From positions 5,214,857-5,278,856 of the forward strand of contig NZ_CP147776.1 in assembly GCF_037300705.1 (NCBI RefSeq): 64,000 bases of DNA. The letters are read 5' to 3'. Below, one piece after another: positions 55,845 to 64,000 of this stretch. This stretch comes from Massilia sp. W12. GTDB taxonomy: Bacteria > Pseudomonadota > Gammaproteobacteria > Burkholderiales > Burkholderiaceae_D. Both the position numbers and the translations under genes were made by a program. The notes beneath the pieces are model-generated. The model was not told the DNA's origin. It did not search any database and saw nothing but the letters and a program-made list of their open reading frames with translations. The number at the start of each line of letters is the position of its first letter. Positions within the stretch are counted from its first letter, which is position 1.

Positions 55845-57377
55845 ATGGCGAATCGTGAACAATTGGCAATTATCAGGCAGGCCCGGGCTGGCGAAGTCGC
55901 GGCCCAGCTTGCCCTGGCGAAGTTGTACTTACATGGTGCGCATGGCTTGCCGCAGAGCGTCGGCACGGCCCTCTATTGGTTCGACCGGGCTGCGCGCGCG
56001 GGTTCGCACGAGGCGGTGCTGGAGATCGGGCGCGCGATTCCTTTCGATGTCGCACGACAGAGTGAGGATGTGGAGCAGATCTGGCCCTGGTATCAGCAAG
56101 CCTTTGCCGCCGGCGTGATGCAGGCCGGCCTGGTGTTTGCGCGCCTGGTGTTGCAGCACAAAAGCGCCACACCGGCGCTGCAACATGAGGCGCGCAATGT
56201 CTTGCTGCAAGCGGCGCAAGCCGGCCTGCCGGAGGCGCAATGGCTGTTGGCCAAGCAAAGCGCTGACGCGCCGGGACAGCCCAAAGCCGGCGCCAATCAA
56301 CATTGGGTGGCGCAGGCGGCGCAGGGCGGCGTGACTGAGGCGCAAAGAGTGGTGGCGGAAAGCGCCTGGAATAAGCGTAATTGGGAAGGCTGGCTGGCCT
56401 GGGCGCAACCGATTGCGCGTGATTTGACTCAGGCGTGTCAAAGCTGGCAGCAGGCGCATGCTGATCTGCCGCATGGCAATACCCTGCCATTACAGGATGA
56501 ACAGGTGAATGTGCTGGTGCGTTGCGCGCAAGCGCTGGCGCAGGTCAAACGAGATCCCGAAGATATGGTGCGGTTTTGCGAACTGGCGGCTTTGCACGGT
56601 AATTGCCAGGCCCAATGGCAGCTCGGTTTGTGGCATGCGCGGATGGATCAATATGGCATCCGTCAGCCTGGCGCGCTCGGTTCCGCCAATTTCAAAAAAG
56701 CCATCCGCTGGCTGACCCATGCCGGTGAGCAAGGTTTGGCGGAAGCCTGGTTTGCTCTGTCCCGCATTTATCTGAAACCTGAATTTTCCCAACGCAGTGT
56801 GGCGGATGCGCAAATTCATCTGGAGCGCGCTGCCGAACTGGGACATATATTGGCGCAGGCCGAAGCTGGCGCCAACGCTTGGCGCAATCGACGCGAAAAA
56901 GAGGAAAACGATGTGCGCGCCTTGTATTGGCTCAGCCGCGCCGCCGCGCAGGGCGAGCAGGAATCCGCCGCCTTGCTGGCCAAAATTGCGCCGCCGCGCA
57001 CACCGAATGCCTGGGCGCAGCGGGCCTTGCGTCTGCTCACCCGCGAATTGACCTTGAGTCAGCCGTTTCTGGCGGCGCGCATCGAATTGGCCGCGATGTT
57101 CGGTCTGACGCGCGCCGAATGTCTTTTGCTTGATCCCAAGCAGGCTGATTGCGGCCATTGCCTGGTAGTGGATATCCGCGCGGTGTACGGGCGCAGCAAA
57201 CGTCAATTATTGCTGGTGGATAATGGCGCGCCGCGCCAATTGCTGGATCGTTTGGGGCGCTTGTTTGATGACGTCGATTGCAGCGCATCCGGCCCGGAAG
57301 GAAATTACCGCCAGCGTTTATACCGTCTGAAAACCAGTTTGCCGCAGCTGGCGGAAGAAGAAAGCGAAGCGGCTTAA
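55845..57377 (+). CDS. Sel1-like repeat protein
   Basis: The 510-aa protein starts at the ATG giving [16 protein letters not shown]; a GTG three codons upstream is possible. It has at least five Sel1-type helical pairs: [101 protein letters not shown]-terminal alpha/beta part (about 430-510) is different ([19 protein letters not shown]). No signal peptide, so a cytoplasmic adapter. Its stop overlaps dapF's stop by 3 bases. Confidence 0.87.
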   Translation: MANREQLAIIRQARAGEVAAQLALAKLYLHGAHGLPQSVGTALYWFDRAARAGSHEAVLEIGRAIPFDVARQSEDVEQIWPWYQQAFAAGVMQAGLVFARLVLQHKSATPALQHEARNVLLQAAQAGLPEAQWLLAKQSADAPGQPKAGANQHWVAQAAQGGVTEAQRVVAESAWNKRNWEGWLAWAQPIARDLTQACQSWQQAHADLPHGNTLPLQDEQVNVLVRCAQALAQVKRDPEDMVRFCELAALHGNCQAQWQLGLWHARMDQYGIRQPGALGSANFKKAIRWLTHAGEQGLAEAWFALSRIYLKPEFSQRSVADAQIHLERAAELGHILAQAEAGANAWRNRREKEENDVRALYWLSRAAAQGEQESAALLAKIAPPRTPNAWAQRALRLLTRELTLSQPFLAARIELAAMFGLTRAECLLLDPKQADCGHCLVVDIRAVYGRSKRQLLLVDNGAPRQLLDRLGRLFDDVDCSASGPEGNYRQRLYRLKTSLPQLAEEESEAA

Positions 57378-58225
57378 AGCGCGAAATCGATTTCGCCTTC
57401 AAACACGAATTCCGCCGGCCCGCCCAGGAAGACGGGCTGCCCCGGCCCTTGCCAGCGTACTTGCAATAGCCCGCCCCGCGCCTGCACCCGCACTTGCGGA
57501 TCGAGCAAGCCGCGCAAAATCCCGCTGACCACGGCGGCGCAGGCGCCCGTGCCGCACGCCAGAGTTTCACCGGCGCCACGCTCCCAAACCCGTAAGGCGA
57601 TCTGCTGACGGGACAGTATCTGCATAAACCCCAGATTCACACGCTGCGGAAAGCGCGCATGATGCTCGATTTGCGGCCCAAGTTGTGTCACTGGCGCGGC
57701 CTCCACATCAGGCGTCAACAACACCGCATGCGGATTGCCCATCGACACCAGCCCGAGTTCGCAGCCATATTCAGGCAAGCGCCATAACTGCGCCTGCGCT
57801 TCTTGCCGGGGTGACAGGTCTGCGCTGTCAAACGGGATGTCCTGCGGCGCCAGACGCGGCGGCCCCATATCGACTTCGATCATGCCATCCGGCAACAGGC
57901 GCGGCTCAATCACGCCTTTCATGGTCTGCACCCGGATGCTGGTTTTGTCTGTCAGTCCCTTGCCATGGACAAATTTGACAAATGCGCGTGCGCCATTGCC
58001 GCATTGCTCGACTTCGCCGCCGTCGGCATTGAAAATCCGGTAGCGGAAGTCAATTTCAGGACGGTCTGCCGCCTGCACCACCAGGATTTGATCCGCACCG
58101 ACGCCGAAACGGCGGTCAGCCAGCCGGCGCATCCAGGCGGCGTCCAACGGCACTTCGCTGCGGGTTGCATCCAGCACCACAAAATCATTGCCGGCGCCGT
58201 GCATTTTGCTGAACCTGAGTTTCAT
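57374..58225 (-). CDS. dapF: diaminopimelate epimerase DapF
   Basis: The 283-aa enzyme interconverts LL- and meso-diaminopimelate for lysine and peptidoglycan synthesis. The start is the ATG giving [19 protein letters not shown]. The two active-site cysteines lie in [13 protein letters not shown] and [14 protein letters not shown], and the substrate-contact SMGNPHAV is present. PLP-independent, cytoplasmic. It is convergent with the Sel1 gene, and downstream of the acyltransferases on the same strand. Confidence 0.96.
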   Translation of the reverse strand: MKLRFSKMHGAGNDFVVLDATRSEVPLDAAWMRRLADRRFGVGADQILVVQAADRPEIDFRYRIFNADGGEVEQCGNGARAFVKFVHGKGLTDKTSIRVQTMKGVIEPRLLPDGMIEVDMGPPRLAPQDIPFDSADLSPRQEAQAQLWRLPEYGCELGLVSMGNPHAVLLTPDVEAAPVTQLGPQIEHHARFPQRVNLGFMQILSRQQIALRVWERGAGETLACGTGACAAVVSGILRGLLDPQVRVQARGGLLQVRWQGPGQPVFLGGPAEFVFEGEIDFAL

Positions 58226-58344
58226 GATCCTGAATTCCTTAGTTGAACAGGTGAGAGTAGGCAGTTTACCGGTTTCCCGGCGGGACGTGATGATGGCGCC
58301 AAGCAAGCTTTGCGAAGTATGCCTGGCAGGCGGCGCATGCGGGA

Positions 58345-59232
58345 TTAAGCATCCTTGTTTGCTGTGCCCCGATAGAAATCGGCTTCGCCTGGGGGCCGGG
58401 TTTTAAAACGTTTGTGACTCCAGAAATATTCTGCCGGAAATTGCAGCGCCTGCTGCTCGATAAATTGATTCATATGGCGCGTGGCGGCGGCGATATCCTG
58501 GCCTGGATAATTTTCCCATGGCGGGAAAAATTCCACCCGGTAGCCGCGATAGCCCGGTAAAAAACTGGCCACCACAGGAATCACTTGCGCGCCGCTGGCC
58601 CCGGCCAGACGCGCCGGCGCGGTCAGGGTGGCGGCCGGGATGCCGAAAAACGGGGTGAAGCAGGCATCTTTGATGCCGAAATCCATATCCGGCAACATGA
58701 AGTAGGGCAAGCCTTTTTGCATAGCGCGCAAAATCGGCTTCACGCCGGCGTCGCGTGAAAACAATTCCACCGGCCGGAAGCGCGAGCGGCCACGGCGCAA
58801 GGCGGCGTCGAACACCTTGTTTTTCTGTTGCGTATAGATTGAGCACAGACTGCTTTCCAACATCACCGCCACCCCGGCCACGTCCAGACAGACAAAATGC
58901 GGACACAATAAAATGGTCGGCCTTGATTGGATCGCCGCCAAGGGCACTTGCGGTTCAATCTGGATCAGACGACGTAAGCGCGCCTCGCTGCCCCACCACA
59001 AAATGCCGCGTTCCCAGACGCTGCGCGAATACGCCTGAAAATGCGCGCGCGCCAGGCGAATGCGCTCAGCTTCGCTTAATTCTGGCCGGCACAGGCGCAG
59101 ATTGGTGAGGGTGATGTGACGGCGTTTTTTCAACAGCAAAAACAGAAGACTGCCGATGGCATCGCCGAAGCGCCCCAGCACTGGCAGCGGGAGAAAATGC
59201 AGCAACCACATCAAACCCAGCAGGATTCTCAT
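58345..59232 (-). CDS. LpxL/HtrB-type lipid A acyltransferase (HX4D)
   Basis: The 295-aa inner-membrane enzyme has an N-terminal anchor ([17 protein letters not shown]) and the catalytic H-x4-D of the LPLAT fold in [15 protein letters not shown]. It adds a secondary acyl chain to lipid A from acyl-ACP. Its start overlaps the stop of the upstream acyltransferase by four bases (ATGA), so the two are translationally coupled. The second motif region is [17 protein letters not shown]. Confidence 0.9.
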   Translation of the reverse strand: MRILLGLMWLLHFLPLPVLGRFGDAIGSLLFLLLKKRRHITLTNLRLCRPELSEAERIRLARAHFQAYSRSVWERGILWWGSEARLRRLIQIEPQVPLAAIQSRPTILLCPHFVCLDVAGVAVMLESSLCSIYTQQKNKVFDAALRRGRSRFRPVELFSRDAGVKPILRAMQKGLPYFMLPDMDFGIKDACFTPFFGIPAATLTAPARLAGASGAQVIPVVASFLPGYRGYRVEFFPPWENYPGQDIAAATRHMNQFIEQQALQFPAEYFWSHKRFKTRPPGEADFYRGTANKDA

Positions 59233-60071
59233 GACGCCTCCGGCGCATCCACCCCGGGCGGGATTTTGTAGCGGTTATAGCTCCACACATACTGGGCCGG
59301 GCAACGCAAAATCAATTCTTCCATCGCGGCATTGATTTGGCGCGCCTGCGCTTTGGCGTCGCCTGTCAATCCGGTTTCAAAAGGAGAAAAGCGGATCACA
59401 AAACCACGCCCGTATGGCAAGCGCTCGGCCCAGGTCAGCAAGATCACCGCTTTTGACATTTTTTGCAGCTTGGCCGGCAAGGTCATGCTGTAGGCCGGCT
59501 GGCCGAAGAAATCCGCCCAAACGCCTTCACCCAGACGCGGCGTTTGATCTGGCAGCAGGCCAATCGGCTGGCCGTTTTTCAAAGCTTTGGCCAGGATGCG
59601 TACGCCGGCCATGGTGGCGGGGGCCAATTCCAGATTGGCGCGCGCGCGCGCGCCTTCGACCAGCGGTTTGAGCGCCGCTTTGCGCGGCGGGCGGTACATC
59701 ACAGTTAAGCGCACATGTTCGGCGATGGCTTGCGCCGTCAATTCAAAGCAACCCAGATGTGGCGTTAAAAACAAAATGCCGTGGCCGGCATCCAGATGCG
59801 CTTGCGCCAATTCCCAGTTTTCCACCCGGCAGGCGCGCCGCACCCGCGCAGGCGAAGCGCACCAGACAAAAGGCAGTTCAAATACGCCTTTGCCGGCTTC
59901 GCCGACCGCCTGGCGCAAAGCATGACTGACGCCGGCTTTCGCCATATTGGCGCGCATGCGGCGCCGGTAGCCGCCGGCGCACAAATACACCAGCCAGCCC
60001 AGCAGCCAACCCAGCGCATGCAGTACAGGGAGGGGAAGAAAAGCAAGCAGGCGGAACAATGAAACCAGCAT
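59229..60071 (-). CDS. LpxL-like lipid A acyltransferase (HX4E)
   Basis: The 280-aa protein starts at the ATG giving MLVSLFRLLAFLPLPVL. N-terminal anchor, then LFLTPHLGCFELTAQAI with H-x4-E in place of H-x4-D, the second LPLAT block GQPIGLLPDQTPRLGEG, and an Arg-rich C-terminal part. The Glu variant is known in the LpxL/LpxM superfamily. It is the first gene of the acyltransferase pair, divergent from metK by about 260 bases. Confidence 0.9.
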   Translation of the reverse strand: MLVSLFRLLAFLPLPVLHALGWLLGWLVYLCAGGYRRRMRANMAKAGVSHALRQAVGEAGKGVFELPFVWCASPARVRRACRVENWELAQAHLDAGHGILFLTPHLGCFELTAQAIAEHVRLTVMYRPPRKAALKPLVEGARARANLELAPATMAGVRILAKALKNGQPIGLLPDQTPRLGEGVWADFFGQPAYSMTLPAKLQKMSKAVILLTWAERLPYGRGFVIRFSPFETGLTGDAKAQARQINAAMEELILRCPAQYVWSYNRYKIPPGVDAPEAS

Positions 60072-60138
60072 CGGGAAGGTGATTTGTACGTCAAATCCAC
60101 AAAAAATTTTCAAGATGCGTAAAATAGCACGACTTGAG

Positions 60139-60330
60139 CCGCCGAGTTAACAGACAACTTGCGAGGCGGTTTGGGAAATACAGAACATCCCTTCGCACAA
60201 CGCTGCATTGGCAAGCGATGCAGCGGACGGACTTACGTTTTGACCCAAGAAATATCGCTAAAGCGTCGCGCCCAGGCACCCCCTGCTTGCCGCGACATGT
60301 AAAAAACCAGCAGCAAACAGGAGTTTTTTG
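60139..60330 (+). ncRNA. structured metK leader, candidate regulatory RNA
   Basis: Three stems precede metK. CCGCC (60139-60143) pairs with GGCGG (60175-60179), with GAGTT / AACTT inside. CGCTGCAT (60201-60208) pairs with ATGCAGCG (60218-60225). GTCGCG pairs with CGCGAC around AGGCA / TGCTT near 60270-60300. The last ends about 30 bases before the start codon, close to the ribosome site. Found by eye; I cannot assign a known SAM riboswitch class. Confidence 0.45.
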
Positions 60331-61494
60331 ATGTCCAACGAGTTTTTGTTTACCTCCGAATCCGTATCTGAAGGCCATCCGGATAAAGTCGCCGATCAGA
60401 TTTCCGACGCAATTCTGGATGCGATTCTGGCGCAGGACCCGCGCGCGCGCGTCGCCGCTGAAACTCTCTGCAACACCGGTCTGGTGGTGCTGGCGGGTGA
60501 AATCACCACCCATGCCAATATTGACTACATTCATGTGGCGCGCGACACCATCAAGCGCATCGGCTACGACAACACCGAATTCGGCATCGACTACAAAGGT
60601 TGCGCCGTGATGGTGTGCTACGACAAGCAATCTCCCGATATTGCACAAGGCGTGGACGAAGGCCGCGGCCTCGATCTGGATCAGGGCGCCGGCGATCAGG
60701 GCTTGATGTTCGGTTATGCCTGCGATGAAACGCCGGAACTGATGCCCGCCGCAATTTACTATGCCCACCGTCTGGTGGAGCGCCAATCCCAACTGCGTAA
60801 AAATGGCCGTCTGCCGTGGCTGCGCCCGGACGCCAAATCCCAGGTCACCTTGCGTTATCGCGATGGTCAGCCGATCGGCGTGGACACCGTGGTGCTCTCG
60901 ACCCAGCATGCGCCGGACATCCAGCACAAGCAAATCGAAGAAGCCGTGATTGAGGAAATCATTAAACCGGTATTGCCGGCTGGCTGGCTGAACAACACCC
61001 GTTACCTGGTGAACCCGACTGGCCGTTTCGTGATTGGCGGCCCGCAAGGCGATTGCGGTCTGACTGGCCGCAAGATCATCGTTGACACCTATGGCGGCGC
61101 TTGCCCGCACGGTGGCGGCGCCTTCTCCGGCAAAGATCCGACCAAGGTTGACCGCTCCGCCGCGTATGCCGCACGTTATGTGGCGAAAAACGTGGTGGCG
61201 GCCGGTTTGGCGCGTCAGTGCCAGATTCAGGTCAGCTATGCAATTGGCGTGGCCAAGCCGATCAATATCACGATTTACACCGAAGGCACGGGCAAAATTT
61301 CGGACGACCAGATTGCGCAATTGGTGGCCGAGCACTTTGACCTGCGTCCGAAGGGCATCGTGCAAATGCTGGATCTGCTGCGCCCGATTTACAGCAAGTC
61401 CGCCGCCTACGGCCATTTTGGCCGCGATGAGCCGGAATTCAGCTGGGAGCGCACCGACAAGGCTGCCGCCCTGCGCGCCGCCGCCGGTCTGTAA
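60331..61494 (+). CDS. metK: S-adenosylmethionine synthase MetK
   Basis: The 387-aa enzyme makes S-adenosylmethionine from ATP and methionine. The start is the ATG after CAGGAG with about 8-base spacing. Motifs: [18 protein letters not shown] near the N-terminus, [18 protein letters not shown], and the phosphate-loop [19 protein letters not shown]. Homotetramer, cytoplasmic. It is divergent from the acyltransferases, followed by a terminator, and shares the SAM cycle with ahcY about 1.2 kb downstream. Confidence 0.97.
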   Translation: MSNEFLFTSESVSEGHPDKVADQISDAILDAILAQDPRARVAAETLCNTGLVVLAGEITTHANIDYIHVARDTIKRIGYDNTEFGIDYKGCAVMVCYDKQSPDIAQGVDEGRGLDLDQGAGDQGLMFGYACDETPELMPAAIYYAHRLVERQSQLRKNGRLPWLRPDAKSQVTLRYRDGQPIGVDTVVLSTQHAPDIQHKQIEEAVIEEIIKPVLPAGWLNNTRYLVNPTGRFVIGGPQGDCGLTGRKIIVDTYGGACPHGGGAFSGKDPTKVDRSAAYAARYVAKNVVAAGLARQCQIQVSYAIGVAKPINITIYTEGTGKISDDQIAQLVAEHFDLRPKGIVQMLDLLRPIYSKSAAYGHFGRDEPEFSWERTDKAAALRAAAGL

Positions 61495-61512
61495 TCCTTG
61501 CAAATGTTGGCA

Positions 61513-61534
61513 GGCGCCCCTTACCAGGGGCGCC
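61513..61534 (+). terminator. terminator after metK
   Basis: GGCGCCCC pairs with GGGGCGCC over a six-base loop and is followed by TTGATCTATTTT; a moderate rho-independent terminator. Confidence 0.7.
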
Positions 61535-61544
61535 TTGATCTATT

Positions 61545-62576
61545 TTGAAATCGTTCCGTTTGTCATGGCTCTGTCTGGCAGCGCTGCTTGCATGCAGCGC
61601 GCAGGCCGCCACGCCTTCCGCCTCCGCCAAAGCCGGCCCCAAAGCGGCAGCCAAAAGCCCGCCCAAACCTGCGCCCAAAAACAACAATGCGCGCGCGCGT
61701 CTGGATTTGGGGCCATTGTGCGCCAAACTCAGCCCGCGTTTGCCGGGCGTCAGTCAGCAGGATTGCAAAAGCAGCGGACTGCTTGCCGCCAGCGCCAGTT
61801 CTCGCAGCGGTGTGCCGATCTTGTACAAGGATCAGGCCGCCAAAGCCAAAAATCCGGTGCGGGTGCTCTTGTTGGGCGGGATTCATGGCGATGAGCTGAC
61901 CGCTTCCGCCATCGTATTTCAGTGGATGCGCTGGCTGCAAACGCCGCAAGCCCAGGCTTTTCAATGGCGCGTCGCACCGCTGGTGAATCCGGATGGTTTG
62001 CTGGCGGCCAAACCGAAGCGCATGAACGCCAGCGGAATTGATCTGAACCGCAATTTCCCCACGCCGAACTGGAAAAGCGAAACCCAGCAATATTGGGTGA
62101 AAAAAACCGGCAGCGATCCGCGCCGTTTTCCGGGCAATCAGCCATTGTCAGAGCCGGAAAGCCGTTGGGTGCATGATCAGATTGAGCGTTTCAAACCGCA
62201 TGTGGTGATTTCCGTGCATGCGCCATTTGGCGTGCTGGATTTTGACGGCCCGAGCGAGCCGCCGCAGCGCTTTGGCCGCTTGCTGTTCAATCCGGTCGGC
62301 GTGTATCCCGGCTCGCTCGGCAATTATCTGGGCGTGCAGCGCAAATTGCCGATTGTCACGATTGAACTGCCGAATTCGCTCGAAATGCCGCCGCCGCCCG
62401 AAGTGCAGCGCATCTGGCAGGACATGCTGGTTTGGATGCGTAATAATATTCACCCGGTCGCGGCCAAGCCGGCCAAAGCGGCAAAAAACCTCAAGCCGGG
62501 CAAGAGTGTTGCGGCGGCCAAGCCGCCAGCCGGCAAAGCTGTTGTCAAAAGCAAGCCAAGCCAAAGCGGAAATTGA
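61545..62576 (+). CDS. exported M14-like zinc carboxypeptidase (MpaA-like murein peptide amidase candidate)
   Basis: The 343-aa protein uses a TTG start, giving the signal peptide KSFRLSWLCLAALLACSAQA. After a Lys/Pro/Ala-rich linker the M14-type fold has zinc ligands His and Glu in LLLGGIHGDELTASA, then GIDLNRNFPTPNW, the third ligand in VVISVHAPFG, and the catalytic Glu in IVTIELPNSLE. A basic Lys/Ala/Pro tail follows. Export and the MpaA-like layout suggest cutting of peptidoglycan peptides in the periplasm. It lies between the metK terminator and the ahcY riboswitch. Confidence 0.85.
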   Translation: MKSFRLSWLCLAALLACSAQAATPSASAKAGPKAAAKSPPKPAPKNNNARARLDLGPLCAKLSPRLPGVSQQDCKSSGLLAASASSRSGVPILYKDQAAKAKNPVRVLLLGGIHGDELTASAIVFQWMRWLQTPQAQAFQWRVAPLVNPDGLLAAKPKRMNASGIDLNRNFPTPNWKSETQQYWVKKTGSDPRRFPGNQPLSEPESRWVHDQIERFKPHVVISVHAPFGVLDFDGPSEPPQRFGRLLFNPVGVYPGSLGNYLGVQRKLPIVTIELPNSLEMPPPPEVQRIWQDMLVWMRNNIHPVAAKPAKAAKNLKPGKSVAAAKPPAGKAVVKSKPSQSGN

Positions 62577-62624
62577 AATTCGATTGACAGCGCCGCATAT
62601 TTGACGGCAAGATTGCACACTTAT

Positions 62625-62684
62625 CCGGGGAGCGTTGCGACGGGGCAAGCCCGCCAGGCCCGGAAGCTTAAACCGCGCTCACGT
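62625..62684 (+). ncRNA. S-adenosylhomocysteine (SAH) riboswitch
   Basis: CCGGG (62625-62629) pairs with CCCGG (62659-62663). The conserved GAGCGTTGCGACGG follows the 5' strand, and GCCAGGCCCGGA the 3' strand. GAGCG (62630-62634) can form the pseudoknot with CGCTC (62676-62680). This matches the known SAH riboswitch consensus and its usual position before ahcY. Binding SAH turns on the downstream gene, which removes SAH. Confidence 0.9.
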
Positions 62685-62717
62685 TTTTCTTTTTTCTATC
62701 GATGAAAGGAGGGCGTG

Positions 62718-64000
62718 ATGAACGCCGTACTCAAACCTGTTCAAGATTTCCACGTTGCTGATTTGAATCTGGCCGATTGGGGCCACAAGGAAATCCGTAT
62801 TGCCGAAACTGAAATGCCCGGCCTGATGGCGATTCGCGACGAATACGCTGCCAGCCAACCACTCAAAGGCGCACGCATTACCGGCTCCCTGCACATGACG
62901 ATCCAGACCGCCGTCTTGATCCAAACCCTGGAAGCACTGGGCGCTCAAGTGCGCTGGGCTTCCTGCAATATTTTCTCCACCCAGGATCACGCCGCCGCCG
63001 CGATTGCCGCCAACGGCACGCCGGTGTTCGCAGTGAAAGGCGAATCGCTCGACGATTACTGGGAGTTCACCCACCGCATTTTTGAATGGCCGAACGATGA
63101 ACATGGCCGTCCGGTGTATTCCAATATGATTCTGGACGATGGCAGCGACGCCACCCTGTTGCTGCACCTGGGCGCACGCGCGGAAAAAGACATCCATGTG
63201 CTGGACAAGCCGGGTTCCGCTGAAGAAATCTGCCTGTTCAACTCGATCCGCCGTCACCTGGCAGTCGAACCGGATTGGTACAGCAAGCGCCTGTCGCAAA
63301 TCATGGGCGTGACCGAAGAAACCACCACTGGCGTGCATCGCCTGTATCAAATGCACAAAGAAGGCAAGCTGGCCTTCCCGGCAATCAATGTGAACGATTC
63401 CGTGACCAAGTCCAAATTCGACAATCTGTATGGTTGCCGCGAATCGCTGGTGGATGGCATCAAGCGCGCTACCGACGTGATGGTGGCAGGCAAGGTGGCG
63501 GTGGTGTGCGGTTACGGCGACGTGGGCAAAGGCTCGGCGCAAGCACTGCGCGCGCTGTCGGCGCAAGTGTGGGTGACGGAAGTTGATCCGATCTGCGCGC
63601 TGCAAGCTGCGATGGAAGGTTTCCGCGTGGTGACCATGGATGATGCTTGCGAATTGGGCGATATTTTCGTCACCTGCACCGGCAACTACCATGTGATTAC
63701 GCATGAACACATGCTGCGTATGAAAGACCAGGCCATCGTCTGTAATATCGGCCACTTCGACAATGAAATCGATGTCGCCTCGCTGCATCAATATCAGTGG
63801 GAAAACATCAAGCCGCAAGTGGATCATGTGATCTTCCCGAGCGGTCGCCGCATCATTCTGCTGGCCGAAGGCCGTCTGGTGAACCTGGGTTGCGGCACTG
63901 GCCATCCTTCGTATGTGATGAGCTCGTCTTTCGCAAACCAGACCATCGCCCAAATCGAGTTGTTCAGCAATAACGCCAAATACCCGATCGGCGTGCATAC
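62718..64000 (+). CDS. ahcY: adenosylhomocysteinase AhcY (5' part, runs off the window)
   Basis: The first 427 codons of the NAD-dependent enzyme that splits S-adenosylhomocysteine to adenosine and homocysteine. AGGAGG lies 5 bases before the ATG. Visible are [46 protein letters not shown], the dinucleotide loop [19 protein letters not shown], and [12 protein letters not shown]. The C-terminal K-x-x-H-Y region is outside the window. The gene is governed by the SAH riboswitch 40 bases upstream. Confidence 0.97.
   Translation, partial: MNAVLKPVQDFHVADLNLADWGHKEIRIAETEMPGLMAIRDEYAASQPLKGARITGSLHMTIQTAVLIQTLEALGAQVRWASCNIFSTQDHAAAAIAANGTPVFAVKGESLDDYWEFTHRIFEWPNDEHGRPVYSNMILDDGSDATLLLHLGARAEKDIHVLDKPGSAEEICLFNSIRRHLAVEPDWYSKRLSQIMGVTEETTTGVHRLYQMHKEGKLAFPAINVNDSVTKSKFDNLYGCRESLVDGIKRATDVMVAGKVAVVCGYGDVGKGSAQALRALSAQVWVTEVDPICALQAAMEGFRVVTMDDACELGDIFVTCTGNYHVITHEHMLRMKDQAIVCNIGHFDNEIDVASLHQYQWENIKPQVDHVIFPSGRRIILLAEGRLVNLGCGTGHPSYVMSSSFANQTIAQIELFSNNAKYPIGVH

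Overview
The window looks like a betaproteobacterial chromosome, most likely Burkholderiales and possibly Oxalobacteraceae. The clues are two Burkholderiales-type general porins, a DUF3297 protein, the order lipid A acyltransferases - metK - SAH riboswitch - ahcY, and GC-rich codon use in the housekeeping part. This placement is inference from gene content; there is no rRNA to confirm it.

Bases 1 to about 20,090 are the inside and distal end of a large chromosomal integron. I count about 40 attC sites, complete, interrupted or decayed, all in the same orientation (RYYYAAC on the left, GTTRRRY on the right). Between them lie small promoterless genes, nearly all on the plus strand, whose stop codons often sit inside the next attC. 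The integrase and attI are not in the window and should lie to the left. Cassette genes include DUF6000, DUF6210, DUF4262, DUF3806, RDD, a Tat-exported antibiotic-biosynthesis-monooxygenase-like protein, two DUF2185/Imm33-like proteins, several zinc-ribbon proteins and many unknowns. The array is scarred by an IS4-family element in the apical loop of one attC, by GGGGTCAGACTC hairpin elements inside several attC sites, by a block duplication with a truncated gene copy, and by a frameshifted alginate-lyase-like gene with no normal cassette borders. A roughly 176-bp cassette without a conserved reading frame occurs eight times, each time directly upstream of a gene cassette. It carries an extended -10 promoter-like motif and a terminator-like hairpin.

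Bases 20,160 to 44,500 are ordinary chromosome with some accessory genes: a secreted PA-domain subtilase; a GST; a LysR regulator divergent from an AhpD-like / YHS / DoxX set; nitronate monooxygenase; DUF2269 and an SDR-DoxX fusion; a spermidine-synthase-like protein; enoyl-CoA hydratase; rsmI facing an LppC - YraN - SIS - BON lipoprotein - DsrE operon; a phosphoesterase; DUF3297; an AAA/PD-(D/E)XK protein; a UvrD-like helicase; and a large NHL-repeat protein. A lower-GC two-gene module at 43,636-44,341 matches the type VI effector/immunity pair Tse2/Tsi2.

Bases 44,500 to 64,000 hold core genes: hslVU, a STAS-domain protein, dksA, a COG0523 GTPase with a His-rich loop, xerC, DUF484, two porins, a Sel1-repeat protein, dapF, two LpxL-type acyltransferases, metK with a structured leader, an M14-like zinc peptidase, and ahcY behind a clear SAH riboswitch. 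metK and ahcY together form the make-and-recycle arm of the S-adenosylmethionine cycle.
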